A stretch of 64,000 bases of DNA from Asparagopsis taxiformis (taxonomy: Eukaryota > Rhodophyta > Florideophyceae > Bonnemaisoniales > Bonnemaisoniaceae), in NCBI GenBank assembly GCA_030407315.1, contig JALQPE010002389.1, positions 1 to 64,000 on the forward strand, read 5' to 3'. A program made the position numbers and the translations under genes. Positions 32,602-43,474 of the stretch are shown here, one piece after another (within the stretch, counting starts at the first letter, position 1; each line of letters starts with the position of its first letter). The notes under the pieces were generated by a model. It was not told the origin of the DNA. It was given only the letters and a program-made list of their open reading frames with translations, and did no database searches.

Positions 32602-33351
32602 ATGACGAGGCGTGAATCATTGCGAATTAGGCGACAGAGCGAAAAAGCGAAAGCTGGTCGTGAGCGTGAGCGGGCAGCTGCCGTAGATGCACTCCCATGT
32701 ATCGGAACGGAAATAGACGTATGGTTCCAAGTTGGCGATGACGCAATATGGTGGAAGGCTACGGTTGTGGAAATGAAACTTCCTGAGCAGTATCCTGTCT
32801 GCAGTGGTAAGCCGTCTGTGGGAGACCGCATCGACGTAGACAGAGGAGATGGAATGTACACGCCTGGTGTAGTGGAGCAGAATGGAAAGGATGTGGATGA
32901 TGCAATCGTGAGGTTGACGAGGGAGGAAAAGGAGATTTCAGTCTTGGAAGTCACTACGTGGCGGCATTCGAACGCTGTGAAGCCGAGTCATAATGAAATG
33001 GCAGTGGCAGAAGGCAGGTTGTTATACGATGATATTCCTGAAATGAATTATCCTTGTGTCGCCTACGAAAACGTAAAGTTTCTGCTCGGAAATAAGTTGA
33101 TGTCAGGGGGCCAGCCCCCGACACCGTGGCGAACGAGCATTGGAGAGGCTGTGGATTACGAAGCGGAGAGAGTAGAATGTCATGAACAATCAGATGGAGA
33201 ATCTGAAGCGATATCACCGCAGAGGAAGAAGCCAAAAGTGGAATCAGCACTTGACGTCAAAACATACAGTGGTATGGAGACAAGGCTGAGAACACTAGAA
33301 AATATAACGTCTGTGTTCTCGGAAATGGACGCGGACGTCCACAACCTCTAG
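32602..33351 (+). CDS. Small protein with two possible Tudor-like repeats, unknown function
   Basis: 249 residues from the ATG at 32602. After a basic N-terminus, residues about 33-55 (GTEIDVWFQVGDDAIWWKAT) and about 74-100 (VGDRIDVDRGDGMYTPGVVEQ) have the spacing of Tudor/SH3-like barrels. A basic NLS-like PQRKKPKVE is near 208 and a short amphipathic segment (METRLRTLENI) near 225. The same layout, barrel then coiled coil, occurs in the DNA-transposon protein at 19710-21098, so the two may be distant relatives. The last codons (DADVHNL) are encoded inside a GGACGTCC repeat, which suggests the 3' end was created by repeat insertion. Confidence 0.5.
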   Translation: MTRRESLRIRRQSEKAKAGRERERAAAVDALPCIGTEIDVWFQVGDDAIWWKATVVEMKLPEQYPVCSGKPSVGDRIDVDRGDGMYTPGVVEQNGKDVDDAIVRLTREEKEISVLEVTTWRHSNAVKPSHNEMAVAEGRLLYDDIPEMNYPCVAYENVKFLLGNKLMSGGQPPTPWRTSIGEAVDYEAERVECHEQSDGESEAISPQRKKPKVESALDVKTYSGMETRLRTLENITSVFSEMDADVHNL

Positions 33352-33545
33352 TACACCTAGTATACTAGGCGGACGTCCATGTTCTCCAGTATTTTTGGAT
33401 GTCCGCCTAGAACCGGACGTCCATGTTCTCCAGTATTTTTGGATGTCCGCCTAGAACCGGACGTCCATGCGGTCTAGTACGTCTAGTATTACTAGGGCGA
33501 CATCCATTGTTTCTAGTACCACGGATGTCCCCCTCGGGATGGACT
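33325..33545. repeat. GGACGTCC tandem repeats (44-bp unit)
   Basis: Units at 33371-33414 and 33415-33458 are identical 44-mers starting GGACGTCCATG and ending CCTAGAACC. Partial units flank them at 33325 and 33459. GGACGTCC and near variants (GGATGTCC, GACATCC) recur. The same octamer marks the long inverted repeats at 34.8-35.6 kb and 58.5-60.3 kb. Confidence 0.85.
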
Positions 33546-33599
33546 TCCGCCATGTCTATGTCCACCTAGGACGGGCGCCGGTTCAGAAATTCAAAAATT

Positions 33600-34680
33600 T
33601 CGACCCCAGAAATTTCTGCCGCCGTGCTCGACTTGGATGTCCGCATCCATCACGGCGACCACTCTATTTTTCCTTGTCGGTCGACTCCAATTTCGTCTTT
33701 AATTTTTTCATCCTCTCGCTCACACCCCCTTCCTGTTGGTGCTCACCTCCCCCGTACTGTACCTCAAACACCCCAATACCACTCTAGCACGCATTTTCAG
33801 CTACCTATCCCCGCTTCCACGTTGCACACCTCCATTCCATACCTACTTTTCTGCTCTACCGTACAGATTTCGTATAACCAGTCCTCATACTACCTCAGAA
33901 TAGGGAAAAACACCCCCTATCTCCTCGACCATGCTCTCCCCCATCACCTTTGCAACGTATTGTTCTTCAATACCCTCTCTCCTCTACCTTCAACCCCTCT
34001 CCTTCGCCCTCTCCACAAACTTCCCCTGCAGCTTACTCTTCGAAAACCTCTCACTCCCCATCCCGTACCCGACCTGCTCCACCCCTCCCTCCCTCAGCTG
34101 CTCCATGCCCCACGACATCCGCATCTTCGATACCGTATACACCACCACCACCGGCCGACGCTCCCGCTACCCCGCCATCTCCCCAGAAACCTCCCCGCTC
34201 TGAACCACATATCAACCCCCCACTTCGCACCCATACTCCCACTCCCCTCCCTCCCCAAATACAATAACCCCCTTCTTCTCCATCACATCCCCACTCACCA
34301 CAGCCAGAACAGACGCCACCCCCTCCCCCCTCTTTCTACTCACTTTCCTGAAACCCCCTCCTCTCGGCGCCTTCAACCGCACCCTCCTACGGTCCCACCT
34401 AAACACCTCCTCCGCCCTAACTACCCCAACACCCCGCAGCGTCTCCCCAATCCCCATAATATGCTCGTCGGCACTCCTCTCCGAATCACACTCCAATCTA
34501 AACCCGCACTCCGTACATTTCCACCTCCCCCTGTACCATCCCAGGATTCCATCCCCCCACAGAACACATCCTCATACCACAGAAGAATTTTCTTCCTCTC
34601 ATACCTCATCCTTAAAACCTCCATCAGCTCCATGTAAATTTCGATGAAAATATTTTCTCTACTATGCAATCTCAAACATG
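33600..34680. other. Strongly pyrimidine-rich plus strand
   Basis: About 1 kb in which the plus strand is dominated by C and T (CCTCC, CACCCC runs). Plus-strand frames give Pro/Leu/His-rich translations; minus-strand frames give partial sequences such as WKCTECGFRLECDSERSADE that look more protein-like but are broken into several frames. It could be a decayed minus-strand gene or simply a low-complexity tract. Confidence 0.4.
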
Positions 34681-34839
34681 TATGAGCCTATGCCTTTCCG
34701 CTTTGTCAACCCTGAATATTGGTACTCATGTATTCATAAAATAGGGCCACCCACATCCCTATCCCGTTCTGCAAGCTTTACAAACCACTAGACGCATACT
34801 CCACAACTATACAACAAACACTACTCGCTTTTTCAGACG

Positions 34840-35600
34840 ACGCGGTACACAAGTAGCGTAGTCTCAACCTTCCGTGCAGCCTTCCCTGATGCGTACAAGT
34901 GCGAAACACGTCTAGACTACTACTACTACTACGATATAGTATATCAGAAGTGACTGCGGGAATTTTCGGCACAGGAGATGGTGGGCCACCAAATTGATTT
35001 TTCGGAAATTTTAGAATTTCTGGGCTGGCCAGCAATGCAATCGAGCTGGATATCCAGCAGACGTCCAGTAGTGTTCGTCGTGAGAGAGTGGGGCGGGACC
35101 ATGATGAAACAAGGACCAAAACTTCGCCCTGGCGTATTGAGCCTGAGCCTGGAATTGACCCTTCGTGAGATGTGGCTTTGCTTACAGTTGGTGCTTACAG
35201 AAGCCAGCGATGGCCCCGCTCGGGGCGTCGGCTGGCTTCTTTTGGGGCCGTTGTGGCCAGACTAGACACCCTGATTTGAATTGAATTTTGAGCCATTCTC
35301 AAAAACATGCACATGTGAACATGTTTTTGAGATGGGGGTGTGCCGTACGGCACTTTCGACCGCCCAAATCGATATAATTTTGCAATTTTTTTTCTGACTG
35401 AAATTTTAGAATTTCTGGGCTGGCCAGCAATGCAATTACGCAGGTCATTCACCGGACGTCCATTTCCATTTCAGATCTACTGGTTGCACTAGGCCTGAAA
35501 GTGTTTCTGGATAGGGCCGAATAACGACCTGGGCAGCACGCACTGCGTAAGATGATCTGTGTGATGCAGACTGCAAGGATTGCTATGGTGATTCTGGCTG
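34840..35600. repeat. Left arm of a long inverted repeat
   Basis: Reverse complement of blocks at 58520-60390. Shared landmarks are AGAATTTCTGGGCTGGCCAG (twice here, near 35010 and 35405), a hairpin of CTCAAAAACATG and CATGTTTTTGAG near 35300, CTTCGCCCTGGCGTATTGAG near 35125, and ATTGCTATGGTGATTCTG near 35590. The left arm is continuous whereas the right arm is split in pieces. Confidence 0.82.
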
Positions 35601-38600
35601 GGGAATGTGGTAAGCTTGATTGTTGCGTGGCTTTGTATCTCCTTGCCTGCCATTTTGCTTGGATATTTATACGAGCGATCAAACCGAAGACGCCGACTCG
35701 CCACAACTACCAACTCTCCTAGCTTCGAGTCAGCGCCATCTAATTGGAACTTGTGACACTCAAGACGAATACGTTGTGCTGATCTCTGCAATGAAAATTG
35801 AGTTAGTGCTGCAGTTCTTTTGGTCGATGCCAATATGCAGGGATACTGTTTACACCATTTGGGAGTCAAGAAGTTCTCGGATTGCAAATCAAATCAGAGC
35901 ATGGTAGACTATCTGACTGTTCTCTCTTCCCTTCACCACATCTGCATCCGGAGGTGAGCTAAGCTGAGCTGGAGGGAGCCCGGCCGCTGCCCCCTGTCAT
36001 TCTCATAAAAATCTTTAATGCAATACTATTCGTGTTTGGTAATGTAAGTGCTAATGAAAATGTATACAAGTCTGGAATAAACGTTGCAGTGGTTTGTTGT
36101 AGCTATCGATACTTGCTAAAAATCTGTAGCTTTTTCTTCTCGCATGGACAAGTTGCAGTAGGGGGGGTTACAAAACGTATTGTTTCATATTTAGCACCGT
36201 GGCTCCGAGCTCCAGGCCGCATACGACCGCCTTCAATTCAGATTACCTGGTGCTGCGCATCGGGGTTTGACAGGTGTCGGAACAAGACAAATCCTACCGC
36301 TTTGTGTTTGTTTGATTTCTGCCACAAACGAGAGGCAATCAGGGTCTGTGTTCACACATAGAGAAGGATTTAATATATGCGCTCATTGCCGTCGCAGATA
36401 CTTTTAACAATGGCCAGTACGTCACTCTCGGCCGCCGCCGGGTACGGTCGGACTGAAAGATCGGGGAGATGTGTGGAGAGCGGTGTTTGGATAGAGACGC
36501 ACGTTGCGATGGATGGAAGGTGATGATTTCATGCTGAAGCGATGGGAGATGGATGGATATGGTTGAATGAAATCTTGTATTCCGAAGGAGGCCTTTTCTA
36601 GAGGAAGAGGCATTATATTCTCACAAAGCATGTAGATACTGGTTTCCAGTTTGGTATGCTATTGTAGCTCAATTCGCAGCTTATCTACACGTACGCATGG
36701 AGAGAGAACCAAGTGTGCGTGGCACAAGTCCAACGGTGAAACAACGCAGTATGAAACTACCACAGATAAAGGCGGCGTACAAAAGCCTCGACTCAAGGCA
36801 GCTCTCAGGCTTTCGTGAGCACCGACGTCGTTCCATCAAGATGTTGCGGAAAAGTCTGTTGGTCTAACTTGGTACGACTGTTGGACAGTTTTGCTCCCCA
36901 AGCAATAAGCGAATAGGTTAATCAATGATTGCGCGTGCTGTCGGTACGGTCTTGTAAGGTTGGCTCAACCAATAACATCGAACGTTGAGTTATCCACCCT
37001 CCGCCGTGTCGCGTCGTAAATTTGCACAGAAAATTTATTTCAAATCTTTGCTCCAATTATCAGCTCAAATACGGCATTGATCTCCAGCTTGGACGGAAAC
37101 GCCGATCGCTCGATGTCTGTCTCAGATAAACCGCCGTCAAACGCCATGCGGAAAGTTTCATTACTTCCCGTTGCGACTGAATCTGCAAACGCCACACAAC
37201 AATTTGCCCTTTCCGCGTCCGGAACGAACGCTGAGTACATGTGGTCAGGTTCCTGATCGACTGGATTGATGGAGCTTGCTCTGTAGGAGAGCAGGACAGG
37301 CGTTCTGTTATGCCTGGACAATTTCCATACCGATCTCCCTTCTTTAGTGCAGAATTAAGAGTCTAGAAATTGACCTGCATCGGCTGCTGTATCACATCTG
37401 TGCTAAGGATTGATGAGACCCGTACCGCTGAGAAATTGCAGCTCTGGTAACGTGGGATGATGTGCTGAACACGCTGAACTCTGATCCATAACGGGACTGC
37501 TTCATAGGCATAGTACGGAATGTATTGAGACAGCCCAAGCGAATTCAGGAGGGAGCACCAGGGCAGTGCGCGGTGACTCGGCAGATACCAGTGGTGAGTG
37601 GTCGAAATGGGGCTACACACGAGTTTGTCAATGAACAGTCTAGTTTAGTTTGGAAATGTGTCGGATGGATGGTATGTTGCAAACGTCGACAGATTTGAGG
37701 AAGCGATAGAAGCAATCTGCACCGTGTAGTTGCATCAAGGCTTAGGTGGCCATTGCTAGAGAACGTTCTCCAATGCCCTTATTGCAGGATAGGCAGAAAA
37801 CCCGGCCGGCTTCGAGATTGAAGAATTCATTGCGCAGATTGAATGAATGCAATTGACGGAGAATGCAGAAGTATACTATGGTATCGTTTTGCAGGGTGAC
37901 GTAGGGGAAACATGTTGGGCTTGTTGGAAATGCTGAGGGCGATGATGAGATCCAGTCGTTTCCGTCGTAGATGGCGGTGCTTATTTTCTGCACGGCTAGC
38001 TTGTCTGCTGGGCGACTGGGCGGTATTGGTGTACGATGAAGCGGGACTGGTGGTGTTTAAATGACATTTGTTGTTTGAAGATGGATGTATGTGTTCGACT
38101 AAAATGTAGTAAGAGGATGAAATTGTTTATGTTTGATGGGCGTCGCATGTTGGGGGACTTTATGTCGTGTGGGGCAATAATATCTCAGGTATTTGAAGCA
38201 GACAGCAATCGCTTGAGCGCATATGCGTTTCTACTTCACTGAAGACAGCTGTCTGAACAAATTTGTTCTTGAGACATCGCTCTGCTCTGCTCCGCAATTT
38301 GTTCACAGATTTTTGTACAACAGAGACTGTGTGAAAAGAGAGTGAGACTTTCGTGTGTGTTAGCAATGAAGAAAGAGTGCCCTGTTAGTACTGTTGATTG
38401 ATCCTTGAAAGGCAGAAATGATTTTCGACACTGGAAACGCATCACGACTCCCTCCTCCACCATCTATACGCGCGATCATTGCGCAAAGTTCTGGAAGAAA
38501 GCTGCACTGAACGCTACACCTCTTCCAACATGGTTGAGGTCGAAATGGGATATCGCATATGTTCAATATCCACACGCACACGAGCAAGGGCCTATATCTA

Positions 38601-38717
38601 GCGTTTAATTTTTGATAATTTGTGGCTATGAAAGAGATATCTTTGTTCGAGCATGACTGTATCATTCGCGTGAAAACCTAGGTACATCGATGCGAACAAG
38701 TGAGTGAGTGAGCAAGC
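35601..38717. other. Region without a confident gene
   Basis: Three minus-strand frames at 37040-37321, 37363-37620 and 37742-37993 follow one another and have non-repetitive composition, so they could be remnants or exons of one gene, but I recognise no family and no convincing splice sites. Otherwise no feature is visible up to the gypsy LTR. Confidence 0.3.
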
Positions 38718-39400
38718 TGTAGCAGGTAGAAAATCCGCTAGAGCGGCAAACCACCCGACAGGTGTCCCGAGCCTCGGTAGAGGAAGTGGTAGAGCAGATG
38801 AACCTTATAGGTACCCGGCGGGTAGTCTCGTGAGAGAGAAGGGATCGCTACCCGGAGGGGGTTGTGCGATTATAGCGCTCACGCGAGATGCGTATTAATG
38901 GAGCGAGATGACGTAATCCGTCGAGCTGTTGGCTAACCCTAAGGTTTTCCCGGAGAGGGGTTGAACAATAGGTATGCGAACACTGTTCCTGTGGGTCGTA
39001 ATTCCACTTGAGTTTACGTTACTCTAGAAACCGTGCCTACAGGCTATTCCAGTGGCCGTTTTATACTAAGTCTACTGTAAGCTAGGGTTAGTGGTTAGGA
39101 ATAAATATCCAGTTAGTGACCAATCAGAACCCAATTACTGGCGCTCGCCTACCCGCGAGGTCATTGCCAATAGGCTTACATTGTAATGTATGGCTGATCA
39201 GCCTAAGTTAAAATTTGCCCCTTGTGGGGTCTTGGCCGGGGCCGATAGGCCCGGGTGGGGTTATTTGTCAGCCTTAGCTGGTCCTAAGTATAGGAAACAC
39301 GCCAGTTGGCTGGTGCCTTCTGATTGGCACATCCCGTAAGTGGGTACCCAATAGGGAAGCGACACGGCTCGATCAGCGAGGACCGCCAGGCGGTACGACA
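38718..39400 (-). repeat. 3' LTR of gypsy element
   Basis: 683 bp, starting TGTAGCAGG and ending GGTACGACA on the plus strand, TG...CA. On the element strand it contains TTAGTATAAAA (near 39059-39069), the likely TATA box. Near-identical to 56751-57433. Confidence 0.93.
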
Positions 39401-39412
39401 CGGCCCCCTCCT
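39401..39412 (-). other. Polypurine tract of gypsy element
   Basis: Reads AGGAGGGGGCCG on the element strand, directly adjoining the 3' LTR; this fixes the element orientation as minus. Confidence 0.85.
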
Positions 39413-39899
39413 GAGAGATTTGTCGTCCCGACAAAATTTGAACAAATAAAATTACAATTTTTGGCTGTGGCCGTTGCATTGTGCAATTCAAAATTTTCCC
39501 GCGCGCGGCGCGTGCACACTAAATGTGTTGTCCATCCGACTCTTCCCGAGTTCCGCCCGACCGTTTCCTATTGGAATCAATACCTGTTTCAGGTTCATCA
39601 TCGTCCTAACGCAACACAGCGTATTCACCCCTTCGGTGTCCAACTGCGTCCACGCATTCGCGTCCTTTCCATAATCCCTCAAAGGGTTTTTGCGTCCATC
39701 TGCTAAATAATTAGCCGCGTGATCGCACGAGCGGTGCCAATTCGAGGCTTGCATTCGCCGTTTCGGCCCATTGCCTCGCGATCCCCTTCCTGGGTTGAAT
39801 AGCGCAGCTCCCTCCCGGAGACTTAAGCCAATAGGCCACTTGTTCGTCCCGCTTCAGGGTTTTTATCAACGTCCGTCATCGCCTCTACTGGCTTTTAGG

Positions 39900-42800
39900 A
39901 TGACCCCTCGTGCTCCGATTCAATTCGAATCCTCTGAAGAGGAAGGAGACAATATGGGTTCGCCCAACCGTCCTACCACACGCTCCAGCGTTCGCCGTCC
40001 CACGACTCGCCACCAAGCTTCCTCCTCCCGCACCGGGGTTCCGCCTACACCGGCTAAGTCCTCGTCGACTTCCGCGCCACGCGTGCCGTCAGCCACCGCG
40101 GCTCAATCGCAAACGCGAACGCGTTCGACTGCCGCCAAAGGCACCGCTGATCCAGCGTCGCCTGCTGGCAAGGTTGTGAGTGCGCAAGCACGTTCCGAAG
40201 AGACGGTCCCCCCTACCAGGGCAAGCGCACAAGAGCGCGACTCTGTTCCGGCTGAATCGCCTGCTTCCCCGAAGCCTTCCACCCCAGTGGCAAGTGTCAA
40301 ACCGTCATCGGTTAATCCGCCGCCACGCGAAGGTGAGTCATCGAAGGCCGCCGGCCCGTCCCCAAGGGGAGCCATGCCGGCCGACACCGAGGAGGTGATA
40401 GAAGTCGTCGCCGAGGGAGGCGCTACGCCCAGGCCAACAAGGCAGCCGAACGTCAGGCCTTCGCCAAGTTCGCGTCCGATTACTTCTCGTCCTTCCGCCC
40501 CGGCGGCGCGTACCTCTTCTGGTCATGACGCTTCAGCGAATCCCTATGAGGACTATGGTCGCCGCAACCAGCAAATACTGGCGGACGCTCGAAAGCGTAG
40601 AGAAGAAGAATTGCGCCGGGAGGCTGCTCGAGCAGAAGCCGAGAAGGCAGCAGCCGAAAAGGCTAATGCTCAACCTGTAGAGAAGGTCCTAGACCCATAT
40701 GCCTCTACTGGCAGAGTTACCCGAAGTGGGTCTGGTGCGGCTGCCGCCGATGCCTCTGTAGGCGTAAGACCGTCGGGCACCGCCTTAGTTGACCCTTACG
40801 CGGTTGCGTCTGCTCCAGCACCAGCTGTTCCGTCACACGACACTCCCCCTCGGGCACCTAAGCCGACTGCCAATTGGCGCTCCATGGGAGAATTCTACCC
40901 AGCCAATGCTGATGAACTGGTGGTATTCGACTCGCAAGCCTTGCCTTTCAGGCGTGAGCTCGCCGCTCCTTGGGAACACTACCCGTTTGCGCGACTCCCT
41001 CGTAGGGACTTTACGGATCGTCCGAGAAGCGAGTTACGTCGCGATATGCTTCTCATGAGCTCCCTCCGGGGTCAAAACCATCAGGTTCAAAACGAATGTT
41101 GGTCGGCTTACGCCCGTCTCCCTTCGAGTCGCCCTATGCGTCACTTCCGTGTCCCCCATACGCTATGCAGCGACAGGACTTTCCTGCTCCATCCCGGAGA
41201 TGCGCTTTACGTCGAACGTATGAATCGTCGCTTGTTCCAAGAAGGATCGTACCAAGGCTCCGTAGCGGATCTACCGATGGTTCGGTCACGCTGGTTTGCG
41301 TACCCTCCACGTCCCGATACGGGTAGCTACGAGCATCATATGCGTTTGCACGCTAGGGTTACTTCCCAAAGGATGGGGCGTCAGGTGACGGCGAATGATT
41401 ATCGCGTGTTCGCGCACCGTCATGGTAGCTCTGCTGAGCCGGCCACTAGGCCCATGAAGGTAGCTAGGGAAGCTTTGGACCCGCTATGGGATGATCCCAC
41501 TTGGGAAGGCAAGTCATCTCCACCGATGTGTTTGCCCGTTGCCGACCCTCCGTCGCTGGTGTATTTCCACAATTCCGCTCTTCGCGACGCGCCCGAATGG
41601 CGAATGGACAGGTTCCGATCATACCTCGAGTTGGAGAGGGATATCCTTATAGGGATCGAGTTGGCTCGTACCGCCGAGACGCGGGGCTTTGTGCCGGTGA
41701 TGGCGGAGGAACTCCTCAATAGGGTGAGTAGTACTTGGTACGATATCCCGAAGGTTCCGGTGTCGGACGTGGTCCCCTATAGTCGGGAGTTACCTGGTTC
41801 GGTAGTGCGTCGGTTGCTGAAGGTGGCCCTTGGGGGTGATGATTATCCGCAGGAATTGGTCAGTACCAACATCACGGGAGTGGCACCGGAGAAGGTGGTT
41901 ATCTACAGGACTGTTGACTTGCCGGTGAGGGCGTTACGTATTAACGTGTTAAACCATCGAGATGGTACAGTCGCAGAGCTGCCGCCTTATCGCAGAGATG
42001 GTGAGTTCACCGAAGATGGGTATTACGGCGTGGAGCCTGACAGGTATTCCGACGGTCACCCCGACTCTTACAAATATCAGCCTGTTGGCGAGGCATTTGT
42101 GCCGCGTCCGTGGTGGACGGCCGCCGAGGCGGGAAGCCCAGCTGGGCGTTCGCCTTACGCAGGACGGAGCTTCGCTCCTGTTGCTTCCTTGCCACCCAGT
42201 GGTGCTGATGACTTGTACGAAAGTCAGGTCCCTATGACTGTCGCGCCTACCGCGCCAACCCCTCAGCCTACAGCTGCCCCTTCGTCCCAAGTGGGTCCCG
42301 CCATGGAGGCGCTTCTGACATCCGACCAAGGCTCTGAGCCATCCGTGAACGGTGATGATGTAGTCACGCATCAGCCTCCTGCTGTTGATATCCTACGTGG
42401 GGAATTGTCGAGTCGCGAATTGCTATCGATTCCGCATGTGCGGCGGTTGGCCGATGATCTCGGGGATGGTACGGTGGCTTCCATTTTTGCCTCTGCCAAT
42501 GGGCGTTACATCGTAAGATCCGCGTTGGATGGACTCGCATTGTCGTGCATTACGTTAGCTGCTCGCTATAAACAAGGACGCGAACAGCGTAACATCGCCC
42601 GAGAGCGTCGCCGCACAGCGGATAGGGAGGTTGAGGCCGCACGCCTGGAGGCAGCAGAATTGCGAACCCGGGTTGGGGAATTAGAAGGTGAGTTGGAGGA
42701 CGCCAGGCGTCTACTGCAGCAAGCAGTTATTCCCGAAGAGGGTGGCGAGGAGGCCGTTCAGCCTGGTTACTCGCGTCGTCGCGCTAGGTCTCCCGATGAG

Positions 42801-43166
42801 GGTCTTCCCGAACGCAACGTGCGTACTCGTCTTCATTCCCCCGTGGGTGCTGCGGATGCTAGTAATCCTTTACTTGCGCGTCTTGATGCCCGGTTAGGGT
42901 CGCCTGAGTCGCCAGATGTTTCTCCGCCTCCCGCGTCCATCCCAGCAGTTGGGTTATCCGCCTCTGCGGTTGCGTCTTCGCATGGCCCTGTGCCTGCCCG
43001 TCGTCGGGGTTCTAGTGCAGTTCCGCAACGCGGTTTGCGTCGTAATCCTACCTTCGCAAGGGTTGCACCCCGCCATCCTCGTCCTTCGACGAATGTACGC
43101 GCTCCTGCCCCTACGGCACCGTCTGCCTCTCATCGGCCTCGGCCTTCTAGCCATTATCGTCGCTAA
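39900..43166 (+). CDS. Large retrotransposon ORF antisense to gag-pol, unknown function
   Basis: Intact 1,088-residue protein from the ATG at 39900 (MTPRAPIQFESS); the frame is open further upstream only through a TTG. It lies between the end of pol and the 3' LTR and is transcribed opposite to gag-pol, its stop 308 bp from the pol stop. Residues about 15-340 are Ser/Pro/Ala-rich. The central part (about 360-720) is well ordered and includes SAYARLPSSRPMRHFRVPHT, LLHPGDALYVERM and SRWFAYPPRPDTG. A coiled-coil-like segment (about 895-960, rich in RRTADREVEAARLEAAELR-type heptads) precedes a basic Pro/Ser-rich tail. The same protein, diverged but conserved in the central block, is found as a relic at 23829-25367 in another element. 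No known family is recognised; a structural or regulatory retroelement protein is possible. Confidence 0.85.
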   Translation: MTPRAPIQFESSEEEGDNMGSPNRPTTRSSVRRPTTRHQASSSRTGVPPTPAKSSSTSAPRVPSATAAQSQTRTRSTAAKGTADPASPAGKVVSAQARSEETVPPTRASAQERDSVPAESPASPKPSTPVASVKPSSVNPPPREGESSKAAGPSPRGAMPADTEEVIEVVAEGGATPRPTRQPNVRPSPSSRPITSRPSAPAARTSSGHDASANPYEDYGRRNQQILADARKRREEELRREAARAEAEKAAAEKANAQPVEKVLDPYASTGRVTRSGSGAAAADASVGVRPSGTALVDPYAVASAPAPAVPSHDTPPRAPKPTANWRSMGEFYPANADELVVFDSQALPFRRELAAPWEHYPFARLPRRDFTDRPRSELRRDMLLMSSLRGQNHQVQNECWSAYARLPSSRPMRHFRVPHTLCSDRTFLLHPGDALYVERMNRRLFQEGSYQGSVADLPMVRSRWFAYPPRPDTGSYEHHMRLHARVTSQRMGRQVTANDYRVFAHRHGSSAEPATRPMKVAREALDPLWDDPTWEGKSSPPMCLPVADPPSLVYFHNSALRDAPEWRMDRFRSYLELERDILIGIELARTAETRGFVPVMAEELLNRVSSTWYDIPKVPVSDVVPYSRELPGSVVRRLLKVALGGDDYPQELVSTNITGVAPEKVVIYRTVDLPVRALRINVLNHRDGTVAELPPYRRDGEFTEDGYYGVEPDRYSDGHPDSYKYQPVGEAFVPRPWWTAAEAGSPAGRSPYAGRSFAPVASLPPSGADDLYESQVPMTVAPTAPTPQPTAAPSSQVGPAMEALLTSDQGSEPSVNGDDVVTHQPPAVDILRGELSSRELLSIPHVRRLADDLGDGTVASIFASANGRYIVRSALDGLALSCITLAARYKQGREQRNIARERRRTADREVEAARLEAAELRTRVGELEGELEDARRLLQQAVIPEEGGEEAVQPGYSRRRARSPDEGLPERNVRTRLHSPVGAADASNPLLARLDARLGSPESPDVSPPPASIPAVGLSASAVASSHGPVPARRRGSSAVPQRGLRRNPTFARVAPRHPRPSTNVRAPAPTAPSASHRPRPSSHYRR

Positions 43167-43474
43167 GGACTGGCAATTGCCTTTGGGAGAATAACCTCTA
43201 ACGGTAGTTTGAACACGCTTTTGCGTTGCGCCATTGTTCATCAGGTAGTCCTGAGGCACCTCTGAGGTACATTAAAGATGCATCATCACGCTGACGTGCG
43301 GATTTGTTTGTTGAAACCCTTTTTTTGGTCAATTTTTTCATTTCCTGAAATCTAAATTTCCACAGTGGCTCCGGTTGGCGGTGATAAAGTGCGCCCTTTT
43401 TGGCTTGACCCTCCGAGGTTTGGTAGCTCCACCCAGTGAGTACCTTGTTAGGTTCTTATCCCTGTGGGGTTACT

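Noticed and set aside
33325..33545. CRISPR-like array
   Set aside because: Repeats are contiguous with no unique spacers and the genome is eukaryotic.
33624..34637. 337-codon plus-strand frame, Pro/His/Leu-rich
   Set aside because: It is what any long frame through a C/T-rich tract would give; no domain, and the first part lies in repeats.
37040..37993. Three consecutive minus-strand frames of 83-93 codons
   Set aside because: Possibly remnants of one gene, but no family resemblance and no clear splice sites, so not called as a CDS.
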